From: Acidobacteriota bacterium
GTDB taxonomy: Bacteria > Acidobacteriota > Terriglobia > Acidiferrales > UBA7541
Direction of reading: 5' to 3'
Assembly (NCBI GenBank): GCA_003153585.1
Contig: PLZZ01000130.1
Span: forward strand, 1,148 to 9,046
DNA length: 7,899 bases
A program made the position numbers and the translations under genes. A model generated the notes under the pieces. It was not told the origin of the DNA and ran no database searches. It saw nothing but the letters and a program-made list of their open reading frames with translations. This document shows positions 1 to 6,431 of the stretch, one piece after another (the stretch's first letter is position 1; each line of letters begins with the position of its first letter).

Positions 1-1737
1 GACGGAATTTACGTCGAACCGATTCTCGAAGCCGGCGTCGAGGTGGAATCGTTGCGCGACCGCGTAATAGGCCGCGTATCGCTCGAAAAGATCAAAGACT
101 ACGAAGGCAGCGTGATCGTCGAGATCAACCAGGAAATCACCGAGGAACTGGCCAACGCGATTCAAGCGGCGGGCATCGAGCGCGTGAAGATTCGCTCGGT
201 GTTGACGTGCGAATCCCGCCGCGGTGTTTGCGCTCGGTGTTACGGCAGAAACCTGGCAACCGGCCGCTTCGTCGAGATGGGCGAGGCTGTCGGAGTGATC
301 GCGGCGCAGTCCATCGGCGAGCCTGGCACGCAGTTGACGATGCGCACGTTCCACATCGGCGGCACGGCAACCCGCGTCACCGAACAGTCGAAGGTGGAAG
401 CGCGCAACAACGGCTTCGTGAAATTCATCGACTTGAACGTGGTCGAGGGCCGCAACAAAACGATGGTGGCTATGAACCGCTCCGGCTTGATCGCGGTGGT
501 GGATGAAAAGAACCGCGAAAAGGAACGCCACCACGTGGTGTACGGTGCGCGCTTCAAGGTGGAAGACGGCCAACCGGTGACGCTCGGCCAGACCATGGTT
601 GAGTGGGATCCTTATACCTTCTCGATCCTTACGGAGACGGGCGGGTCGATCCAGTTCAAGGATTTGCAGCCCGGAATCACGATTGAGGAGCAGGTGGACG
701 AAGTCACGGGGTTGTCGCAGCTGGTCGTCACGCTTCCTCCGGGTGACGAAAAGCATCAGCCCACGATTCTCGTTCGCGATCCGCAGGGACGCGTCCGCAA
801 AAAGTACCTGATGCCTTCCCGCGCGCACTTGATGGTCGCGGATGGGGACGAGGTGCAACCGGGCGACGTTCTGGCGAAGATCCCGCGAGAAACGACCAAG
901 ACGAAAGACATCACGGGCGGTCTCCCGCGCGTTGTGGAACTTTTCGAAACGCGCAAGCCGAAGGATCCCGCGGTCATTAGCGAAATCGACGGCATCGTAA
1001 AGTACGGCGACATCGTTAAGGGCCAGCGCAAGATCTTCGTCGAGAGCGAAGATGGAAGAACGGTGAAAGAATATTCCGTCTCGCGCGGCGTGCACATCAA
1101 CGTACAGGAAGGCGAACACGTTCGGGCCGGCGAGCCATTGATTGACGGGCCGCTGAACCCGCACGATATTCTCGCCGTCCTGGGAGAAAAGTACACGCAG
1201 GCATACCTGGTGAACTCGATCCAGGAAGTCTATCGTCTGCAGGGCGTGAACATCAACGACAAGCACATCGAGACGATCGTTCGCCAGATGATGCGCTGGG
1301 TGAAAGTCGAGGACGTGGGCGATACGACGTTCCTTCTGGAAGAGCAAGTGGACAAGTTCCGCTTCCGCGAAGAAAACGACCGGATCATTCACGATGGCGG
1401 GCGTCCGGCAACAGGCCGTCCGTTGCTCCTTGGAATCACCAAGGCATCGCTTTCGACCGATTCCTTTATTTCTGCGGCGAGCTTCCAGGAGACCACCCGC
1501 GTCCTTACCGAAGCGGCGATTTCCGGAAAGGTCGATTACCTGCGCGGCTTGAAGGAAAACGTCATCATGGGCCGGCTCATTCCTGCCGGCACGGGTCTGG
1601 ATCGCTATCGGAATATCCAGCTGCTCACGGAAATTCCGAAGGAAGAGGTTCAGCAGATGGAGCCGGAGCTCACGCCGGAAGAAGCTGCGGCGCTCGATTT
1701 CCTGCGCAAGGATACCGACGCGGTCGCAGAGAGCTAG
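1..1737 (+). CDS. rpoC: RNA polymerase beta' subunit, C-terminal part (5' end outside window)
   Basis: Beta' subunit of DNA-directed RNA polymerase, part of the catalytic core. The reading frame is open from base 1, so the 578 residues seen are the C-terminal portion and the first in-frame ATG (43) is internal. Three of the zinc-binding cysteines are visible as C-x6-C-x2-C (codons at 208, 229 and 238). The trigger loop follows ([19 protein letters not shown]), with the Met, Arg and His that contact substrate NTP at codons 340, 343 and 352. Between the two halves of the trigger loop lies a large insertion of the SI3 type (about 360-900). The frame then returns at [11 protein letters not shown] and continues through DVYRLQGV, the [15 protein letters not shown] segment and [17 protein letters not shown]. 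An acidic tail of about 40 residues ([20 protein letters not shown]) extends past the usual core. rpoB presumably lies upstream. A strong terminator follows 20 bp after the stop, so rpoC ends its transcription unit here. Confidence 0.98.
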   Translation, partial: DGIYVEPILEAGVEVESLRDRVIGRVSLEKIKDYEGSVIVEINQEITEELANAIQAAGIERVKIRSVLTCESRRGVCARCYGRNLATGRFVEMGEAVGVIAAQSIGEPGTQLTMRTFHIGGTATRVTEQSKVEARNNGFVKFIDLNVVEGRNKTMVAMNRSGLIAVVDEKNREKERHHVVYGARFKVEDGQPVTLGQTMVEWDPYTFSILTETGGSIQFKDLQPGITIEEQVDEVTGLSQLVVTLPPGDEKHQPTILVRDPQGRVRKKYLMPSRAHLMVADGDEVQPGDVLAKIPRETTKTKDITGGLPRVVELFETRKPKDPAVISEIDGIVKYGDIVKGQRKIFVESEDGRTVKEYSVSRGVHINVQEGEHVRAGEPLIDGPLNPHDILAVLGEKYTQAYLVNSIQEVYRLQGVNINDKHIETIVRQMMRWVKVEDVGDTTFLLEEQVDKFRFREENDRIIHDGGRPATGRPLLLGITKASLSTDSFISAASFQETTRVLTEAAISGKVDYLRGLKENVIMGRLIPAGTGLDRYRNIQLLTEIPKEEVQQMEPELTPEEAAALDFLRKDTDAVAES

Positions 1738-1757
1738 TCTCCGCGGTTTTTAGTCAG

Positions 1758-1788
1758 GGCGTCCCGGTGCAAATCGGGACGCCTTTTT
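1758..1788 (+). terminator. Intrinsic terminator of the rpoC transcription unit
   Basis: A perfect 9-bp GC-rich stem (GGCGTCCCG at 1758-1766 pairs with CGGGACGCC at 1775-1783) encloses an 8-nt loop and is followed at once by five T residues (1784-1788) and then CATTT. It starts 20 bp after the rpoC stop. Stem, loop and T-tract all fit a Rho-independent terminator on the plus strand. Confidence 0.93.
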
Positions 1789-1806
1789 CATTTGTGCTCG
1801 ATTAGG

Positions 1807-1819
1807 CAGGTTTTACCTG
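1807..1819. repeat. Short palindrome CAGGT-TTT-ACCTG between rpoC and the kinase gene
   Basis: Perfect 5-bp inverted repeat with a 3-nt spacer, extendable by one G-T pair. It lies 19 bp after the T-tract of the rpoC terminator and about 125 bp before the kinase start. It could be an operator half-site pair or a small hairpin. There is no second copy in the window that I noticed, and I see no convincing -35/-10 pair next to it. A repeat this short can arise by chance. Confidence 0.3.
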
Positions 1820-1888
1820 TTGAGTAACTTGGCATAGGCTGCTGTTTTGTTTCGCCGCGCAACGCTTCCCGCCCGTAAACTTTAGAGA

Positions 1889-1932
1889 GCCCTGGTCACA
1901 GCCTTGGTAGCAGGGCCGCCGCCAAATACGGC
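1889..1932 (+). promoter_or_regulatory. Possible structured leader before the hybrid kinase gene
   Basis: Two small inverted repeats sit directly upstream of the kinase ATG. GCCCTG (1889-1894) pairs with CAGGGC (1911-1916) around a 16-nt loop. GCCG (1918-1921) pairs with CGGC (1929-1932) around a 7-nt loop, ending just before the weak ribosome-binding sequence AAGAG (1933-1937). If transcribed they could limit ribosome access. No known riboswitch or attenuator pattern is recognised. No clear sigma70 promoter was found in 1789-1944; TAAACT at 1876-1881 is a -10-like hexamer without a matching -35. Confidence 0.25.
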
Positions 1933-1944
1933 AAGAGCGTCGTT

Positions 1945-4278
1945 ATGTCTGCAAAGTCGACCGACAAGCAGTCTAAGAGACCCGCGTTCGCTTCTCCCAG
2001 CGAAGCGGAGTACAACGAACTCGTCGCAGTGATTTCAGGTTCGCAGCGCAATTACCGCGACCTCATCGATAATCTAGATCACGCTGTCTTCACTCTGGCT
2101 CTTGACGGCGAGATACGGGTTGCAAATCGCTGCTTGTCGGAGCTTCTGGATGTTTCTTTTCAGCACCTCATCGGCAGGCGGCTAACGGACTTCATCGAGC
2201 TGCCCACCTACGCCCAATTCCAGCAGTGGCTTCCTGTTCTTCTGAAGGCCGGGTCATGGGCCGGAACCGTAACCGTGCATTTAAGAAAGGACCGCGAAGC
2301 GAGGCAATTTCATTGCTGGGTACAGGCGCTCAGTGAGGATGGCCAATTCACGTCGGTGACCGGCTGGGCGCGCGACGTCACTTCAGAGCGCCAATCCGAG
2401 GTTCGTTTTGCTGAGCTTTTCGAAACCCTTCGCGAAGGAATCTTTTTAAGCACGCCTGAGGGAAAACTGCTGGATGCGAATCCCGCACTCGTTCGGATGC
2501 TGGGTTTCGAAAGCAAGCAGGAGCTGCAAACTCGCAACGTTCGAGATATTTACGTAAACCCATCCGAGCGGGATTCACTGATTCGCGACGTTCTCGCAAA
2601 CGGATCGGTACAAGACCGCAAGATTATCCTGCGACGCAAGGATGGCAAGACGATCCATTGCCTCAACTCCTGCGCCGTGATTCGCGATGCTGCGGGCCGC
2701 GTCTTGCGCATTCAAGGGACGCTGGTGGACGTGAGCGAGCGGCTGGAAATGGAAGAGCACCTGCATAAAGAGCAGGAGTTTGTTCGGAGTCTGGTTGCCA
2801 GCTTCCCCGACGTTATTGCGGTGCTGAGTCTCGAGGGCACCTATACCTTCATAAGTCCGCGAGTGCAGGAGGTGCTCGGCCGGCCTGCGGAGGAATTCAT
2901 CGGAAAGCCGCTGGGCGGGGAAGTTCACGGGGACGATCTTACGAAGCTCCAGGCGATTTTTCAGAAAGTTGCCACCGGGCGCGGCACGAGCAGCCAGTTC
3001 GAGTACCGTGCGCATCATGCGGATGGAACTTGGCGGATGCTTCGCGCCAGTGCAAGCCCGCTTTACGACACGCAGGGAAAGATCAATGGCGTGGTAGCCT
3101 CGGCGCGGGACGTCACGGAATCCAAGACCATCGAACAACAACTGGTGCAAAAAGAGAAGCTCGCGGCGATGGGCGAAATGATGACGGGAGTGGCCCACGA
3201 ATTGAATAATCCTCTTACGGCGATCCTGGGCATAACCGACCTTATTCGTGAACGCGCGTTGGATGACGCTATGCGCCACCAGATTGAGACGGTGTTGAAA
3301 CAAGCGCGGCGCGCTGCGACCATCGTACAGAACCTTCTGGTCTTTTCCCGCCCGTCTTCCCTGCGCAAATCGAGGGTACAACTCGATCAAATCGTCAAAC
3401 AGGCGCTGGATGCCCAGCACACGTCGCTGCAGCAGAAGAAAATTACGGTACAGTTTCAGGGCGCGCGCGATCTGCCACCCATCGAAGGAGACCCGAAACT
3501 TCTGGTGCAGGGATTCTCGAATCTGATCTCAAACGCCGAGCAGGCAATCGGGTCCGTCCGTGAAAGCGGAACGCTTCGAATTTCGGCAGGGTTCGCGGAC
3601 GGGAAAATCACTCTGGCGTTTTCCGACGACGGCCCAGGCATCTCGCCGGAAACCCTGGGAAAGGTATTCGATCCTTTTTTTACCACCAGGCGGCCAACCG
3701 GCGGGACGGGACTCGGGCTCACGATTTCCCAAGCAATTGTGAAGGAGCACGGAGGAAAGATCGAGGTCGAGTCGTCGCCAGGCGCAGGCGCCACTTTCCG
3801 AGTGCTGCTTCCGGCGGCGGTCGAAGAAGTTTCACCTGAAGCAGCTATCCCGCGGGCTGCCGCACCTCCGCTCTCCGGCTCAGCCGAATTACGGGGACAC
3901 TCCGTTTTTGTGGTGGACGATGAAGAGAGCATACGCGAGATCGTGCAGGAAGGGCTGGCGGCTCGCGGAATGATCGTGGAAGGCGCGGCGAGCTCGGAGG
4001 AAGCGCTGTCGCACCTGATCGCGGGCCATTACGAATTCGTGCTTTGCGATTTCAATTTGCCGGGATTGAATGGGGAACGGCTTTTCGAGAGAGTACGGTC
4101 GCAGCTACAGTCTGCAACTCCGCGATTCGTTTTTATGACCGGGGCGTTGCTAGACCACTCGCAGGTGACGCAGTTCCAAGAAAAAGGTGCATCCGTGCTG
4201 CAGAAACCGTTCCACGTGGCAGCGTTGGCTAAATTGCTGACGCAACTTCTGCAATCGCAGGCGGTTATTGCGAAATAG
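1945..4278 (+). CDS. Hybrid sensor histidine kinase (PAS-PAS-PAS-HisKA-HATPase-REC)
   Basis: 777-aa sensor kinase that should autophosphorylate on His and pass the phosphate to its own receiver. Three PAS domains span about residues 37-147, 154-268 and 279-394, each ending in a D-V-[TS]-E/S-type motif. A short coiled linker leads to the HisKA H-box, with H418 in GVAHELNNPLTAI. The ATPase domain shows the N-box (N530 in NLISNAEQA), G1 box DDGPGI (561-566), F-box FDPFFTT (575-581) and G2 box GGTGLGL (586-592). A Pro/Ala-rich linker (about 626-650) leads to the receiver: acidic pair D658/D659, phospho-acceptor D702, T732 and K754, all present. No transmembrane segment or signal peptide is seen, so the protein is cytosolic. 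The PAS domains show no obvious LOV cysteine motif, so the ligand is unknown. ATG 1945 is the first start after an in-frame stop at 1876; its Shine-Dalgarno is weak (AAGAG, 7 nt away). No separate response regulator or phosphotransfer protein is nearby. The stop lies 12 bp from that of the convergent gene. Confidence 0.95.
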   Translation: MSAKSTDKQSKRPAFASPSEAEYNELVAVISGSQRNYRDLIDNLDHAVFTLALDGEIRVANRCLSELLDVSFQHLIGRRLTDFIELPTYAQFQQWLPVLLKAGSWAGTVTVHLRKDREARQFHCWVQALSEDGQFTSVTGWARDVTSERQSEVRFAELFETLREGIFLSTPEGKLLDANPALVRMLGFESKQELQTRNVRDIYVNPSERDSLIRDVLANGSVQDRKIILRRKDGKTIHCLNSCAVIRDAAGRVLRIQGTLVDVSERLEMEEHLHKEQEFVRSLVASFPDVIAVLSLEGTYTFISPRVQEVLGRPAEEFIGKPLGGEVHGDDLTKLQAIFQKVATGRGTSSQFEYRAHHADGTWRMLRASASPLYDTQGKINGVVASARDVTESKTIEQQLVQKEKLAAMGEMMTGVAHELNNPLTAILGITDLIRERALDDAMRHQIETVLKQARRAATIVQNLLVFSRPSSLRKSRVQLDQIVKQALDAQHTSLQQKKITVQFQGARDLPPIEGDPKLLVQGFSNLISNAEQAIGSVRESGTLRISAGFADGKITLAFSDDGPGISPETLGKVFDPFFTTRRPTGGTGLGLTISQAIVKEHGGKIEVESSPGAGATFRVLLPAAVEEVSPEAAIPRAAAPPLSGSAELRGHSVFVVDDEESIREIVQEGLAARGMIVEGAASSEEALSHLIAGHYEFVLCDFNLPGLNGERLFERVRSQLQSATPRFVFMTGALLDHSQVTQFQEKGASVLQKPFHVAALAKLLTQLLQSQAVIAK

Positions 4279-4290
4279 AACAGGGCCGAG

Positions 4291-5247
4291 TCATTTATTC
4301 GACTTTGAGGTGGGCTGCACCTGCATTGCATCCAGTCCGAAATCCCAAAAGTAAAGATTCGTTCCGCCACCTTGGACAATTTCCGCGAGAGCGTATTCGC
4401 CCGGGTCGATGTGCTCTTCCAAAGTAAATCTATAAACGCCCGGCGCAATCAACCAGCGCTGTATGAGCAAGGTCGTCTGTCCCGTGGTTCCTTGCTCCTT
4501 GAATAGCTGATCGAGATTTTCAAGGTACCGGCTGTCTCCTTTCACTTTCGCGCGAAGCAATTCCAACTCCGGTTCACGGCCGTCGGCGGTACGCATATAA
4601 AACTCCGTCTGGCCGGCTTTGATGCGCAGTTTCGCGCGCGGGCCGATTAGTGAAACTGTGTGCCTGGTTGGAATGATGGGAATCGGGATCAGCACCTGCT
4701 TTAACATCTGTTTTTTGCTGAACTTGATATCCGCGGGCGCCTGCGGAATTGGAAAGACTCCCTTGCCGTCAAATTCGAAAAGACCCTCGCCGGGCGGCAG
4801 AAAAACTCCGGGAGCGACCTCCAGGCTGGCGTCAATATCGAGGGCTTGGGCTGTGCGTCCGGCTTCACGAGCGTGCACCTTGGCAATCACGTCCGCGTCG
4901 CGCTTGGCCTCGTCGGCTTCTACTTTGTGCGTGGCGTCCCAGTCGATAAGTGATTCCGGTATTTCCTCCCACTGCGATTGCTCGATGCTGTAGTAACGGA
5001 CTCTGTCCCCTTCGACGTTATATTCGCGAACGAGTTGAAAGCTCCCATCGCGCAAGATGAGCTTCTTCCCGCGCGGGAGGGACGCTGTGGAGGAGGAGGT
5101 AGATGGGGGTTGATTGGGGGCGGAAGATTGGAGCGCCCGTGCAGGAGCGGGAACGACGAGTGCAAGTGAAGGTAAAGCAACGGCGAGGATTAGGATTCGT
5201 CCCCGTGGCCCAAGCCGTTGATCCCTGCTTTGCCACTGCGGTGCCAT
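4291..5247 (-). CDS. Putative exported protein of unknown function
   Basis: 318 aa if read from ATG at 5247, which has GGGGGA about 10 nt upstream; a TTG at 5265 would add six residues. The N-terminus looks like a Sec signal peptide: arginines at 11, 15 and 17, a hydrophobic stretch at about 18-36, and a likely cleavage after A-R-A (36-38). No lipobox cysteine is present. A Ser/Thr/Pro-rich linker (about 41-58) precedes a compact segment (63-106) with LILRDGSFQLV, a VEGDRVRYYSIE strand pair and SQWEEIPESLIDW. A charged helix follows (107-133), then a larger, mainly beta-like C-terminal domain (about 144-306) that includes APGVFLPPGEGLF, a run rich in Ile and Pro (186-193) and NLYFWDFGLDA. I recall similar exported proteins in Acidobacteriota but know of no assigned function. 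It probably acts in the periplasm or outside the cell. The gene is convergent with the kinase. No clear promoter was found in 5248-5430. Confidence 0.85.
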   Translation of the reverse strand: MAPQWQSRDQRLGPRGRILILAVALPSLALVVPAPARALQSSAPNQPPSTSSSTASLPRGKKLILRDGSFQLVREYNVEGDRVRYYSIEQSQWEEIPESLIDWDATHKVEADEAKRDADVIAKVHAREAGRTAQALDIDASLEVAPGVFLPPGEGLFEFDGKGVFPIPQAPADIKFSKKQMLKQVLIPIPIIPTRHTVSLIGPRAKLRIKAGQTEFYMRTADGREPELELLRAKVKGDSRYLENLDQLFKEQGTTGQTTLLIQRWLIAPGVYRFTLEEHIDPGEYALAEIVQGGGTNLYFWDFGLDAMQVQPTSKSNK

Positions 5248-5430
5248 GGTGATCGCGTCCCCCAACTTGCTCTCTGCGCTCCTACTACGATGCGTTTTCC
5301 AGCCCGGAAGTTTGGTTGCACTCAGGATAATCCGGCACGCGGGCGACTACAACTGTGCGCATGAATTACGAAGGCAAAGCGAATTAAAAGATGAGGCAGA
5401 GGGGCAAACGCCAATGTGGGAGGGGCCGAT

Positions 5431-5452
5431 AAAACGGGATTCCGAAGACTCC
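5431..5452 (-). terminator. Candidate intrinsic terminator after the 72-aa gene
   Basis: On the minus strand GGAGTC-TTCG-GAATCC forms a 6-bp stem with one G-A mismatch, closed by a C(UUCG)G tetraloop, and is followed by CG and then four T residues (5434-5431). It starts 23 bp after the stop of the 72-aa gene. The extra-stable UUCG loop makes up for the short stem; the short T-run is the weak point. Confidence 0.5.
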
Positions 5453-5474
5453 AGGAGAGGGCTTATAAAGAAGG

Positions 5475-5693
5475 CTAATGGTCGCAGCGCGGTTGAAGAA
5501 CCGTGAGAATCATGAGGTCGGAATTGGTGAACAGCCACTTTTCAGCTTCGGCGCCAGCGGCTTCCGCAGCGCGGGCGATGGTGCCCAAGTGCTTATTCCG
5601 CGCGACACCGCGAAGATGGTCCAAGCATATACCGGTCAGGGTAGATACTTCGGTTTCGGTGAAGGTCTTCTGGCTCGACTTGATGCGCACCAT
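5475..5693 (-). CDS. Small winged-helix/MerR-like putative DNA-binding protein
   Basis: 72 aa. ATG at 5693 is preceded by a strong Shine-Dalgarno, GAGAGGG, ending 5 nt before the start, one of the best in the window. Residues 11-37 (FTETEVSTLTGICLDHLRGV, then ARNKHLG) resemble the first helix-turn-helix of MerR or excisionase-type proteins, where helix one carries 'EVA.LTG' and the recognition helix 'LR...'. After an Ala-rich helix (about 40-52), W53-L54-F55-T56-x-S58-D59-L60 resembles the wing followed by the 'F...DL..L' helix typical of these folds. There is no effector-binding domain, so it is a bare DNA-binding module, if that is what it is. Three possible metal or redox residues are C23, C70 and H72 (C-terminal RCDH). 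It has its own candidate promoter and terminator, so it is probably monocistronic. I recall similar short proteins in Acidobacteriota but know no name or target. Overlapping frames on either strand lack comparable ribosome-binding sites. Confidence 0.75.
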   Translation of the reverse strand: MVRIKSSQKTFTETEVSTLTGICLDHLRGVARNKHLGTIARAAEAAGAEAEKWLFTNSDLMILTVLQPRCDH

Positions 5694-5723
5694 GCGTTCC
5701 CTCTCTCACTTTGATGCAGGGAC

Positions 5724-5752
5724 AGAATAAATGTCACTAATTACGCTTGCAA
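5724..5752 (-). promoter_or_regulatory. Candidate sigma70-type promoter of the 72-aa gene
   Basis: On the minus strand TTGCAA (5752-5747) and TATTCT (5729-5724) are separated by 17 bp. Each matches four of six consensus bases, including the key TTG and the TA...T. Transcription would start near 5717, giving a leader of about 24 nt that holds the Shine-Dalgarno. The area is locally AT-rich compared with the flanking genes. Confidence 0.4.
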
Positions 5753-5847
5753 TAGTCCTTCCGTTCTATTCGAGGTAAACCAGAGGCCTATGAATACAGC
5801 GAGAACTCTCTTGCATTCTATGGGTTGCCGAAATTATGCGAAATTCA

Positions 5848-5879
5848 GGAGAAGCAGCACACGGGCAGTGCCTTGCTCC
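5848..5879 (-). terminator. Bulged hairpin after the DinB-like gene, possible operon 3' end
   Basis: GGAG, AAG and GCAC (5848-5854 and 5857-5860) pair with GTGC, CTT and CTCC (5868-5874 and 5876-5879). This gives 11 bp in three blocks with a small bulge on each side and a 7-nt loop. It begins 18 nt past the stop of the DinB-like gene on the minus strand. No T-run follows it in that direction (TGAATTT only), so it is not a classical terminator. It could mark or protect the 3' end of the gatCA-dinB transcript. Confidence 0.3.
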
Positions 5880-5897
5880 AAAAATGGAAACTAAAGT

Positions 5898-6431
5898 CTA
5901 CTGAGGAAATGTTTCTACCACTTCACGGATTTGTTTCGCGTGCCGTAATTGGTGATAAGCGATGGTACGGATCCAATTGTAGATATTCAGGCTGCCTAGA
6001 AATGGATGCGGGGAGCGGTAGGCGCTCAGATCCTGGGCTCGCGTGGATTCAATAAAGGCCAGCGTTCCTTCCCGCGCTGCAGCCAAGCGACTGAGCGCGT
6101 CTGGTCTGTCGGCAACTAACGAAGAGTCCAGTTGAATGGGCGTTTTTCGCTTTCTGCCCCGCCAAGCGACGAGAACCACAGGCAAGTGAAATCTCAAGAG
6201 CACCGGCACCTGTCTTGGCGGCGCCTGCAAAACCGTCTTCGAGCGAGCGATGATGAATTGTTCGGCCATGGTTACGTGCGCCGCGATTTCGGCGGGCGAC
6301 CAGGTAGCAGCATTGGGTGATTCGCGCCAGAGGTTTGCTGGGACTTCGGTGGCTATTGCGAAGAATCTGTCCCGCGACATTTGCAGGAGGCTGAGAATCG
6401 GTGCGAGGTTCTTCACGCGATATGCCTTCAA
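5898..6431 (-). CDS. DinB-like (DinB/YfiT superfamily) putative metal-dependent protein
   Basis: 177 aa, a typical length for the DinB-like four-helix-bundle superfamily. The three expected metal ligands are visible: H52 in [11 protein letters not shown], and H160 and H164 in [10 protein letters not shown] near the C-terminus. Also typical are an N-terminal helix ending in 'VPANLW', the '[10 protein letters not shown]' entry to helix two, and '[14 protein letters not shown]' before the last histidines. Members include thiol (bacillithiol or mycothiol) S-transferases and many proteins of unknown substrate, so no specific reaction is assigned. The start is TTG at 6431, whose last two bases form part of the gatA TGA stop (TTGA), with GGTGG about 9 nt upstream. 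GTG at 6416 (GAAGG 8 nt upstream) is a credible alternative and would remove five residues. Later starts would cut into the first helix. The overlap implies cotranslation with gatA; a link to tRNA amidation is not established. Confidence 0.88.
   Translation of the reverse strand: MKAYRVKNLAPILSLLQMSRDRFFAIATEVPANLWRESPNAATWSPAEIAAHVTMAEQFIIARSKTVLQAPPRQVPVLLRFHLPVVLVAWRGRKRKTPIQLDSSLVADRPDALSRLAAAREGTLAFIESTRAQDLSAYRSPHPFLGSLNIYNWIRTIAYHQLRHAKQIREVVETFPQ

Noticed and set aside
756..1196. Open frame of 146 codons antisense to rpoC
   Set aside because: It is fully within conserved rpoC sequence, and its Ser/Thr/Pro-rich translation resembles no protein I know.
1829..1846. Sigma54-like promoter (TTGGCATA...TGCTG) before the kinase
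   Set aside because: The distance between the GG and GC elements is two bases too short for a -24/-12 promoter.
2575..3420. Long open frame (281 codons) antisense to the kinase gene
   Set aside because: It lies wholly inside a well-supported kinase gene, shows no domain-like motifs and has an Arg/His-rich composition typical of a shadow frame in GC-rich DNA.
4289..4306. Hairpin AGTC-ATTTATTC-GACT at the convergent gene ends as a terminator
   Set aside because: The stem has only four base pairs, the loop is 8 nt and there is no useful T-run on either side.
5246..5506. Plus-strand frame of 86 codons in the gap between the exported-protein and 72-aa genes
   Set aside because: It begins inside the start region of the minus-strand gene, has no Shine-Dalgarno and overlaps the 72-aa gene. 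The composition is not protein-like.
5347..5538. Minus-strand frame of 63 codons overlapping the end of the 72-aa gene
   Set aside because: It overlaps the better-supported gene and the candidate terminator, and no good ribosome-binding site is seen.
5478..5730. Plus-strand frames opposite the 72-aa gene
   Set aside because: The minus-strand frame has a strong ribosome-binding site and an HTH-like sequence; the plus-strand frames have neither.
5825..6055. Plus-strand frame of 76 codons starting at TTG
   Set aside because: Most of it is antisense to the conserved C-terminus of the DinB-like protein, and it has a rare start without a good SD.
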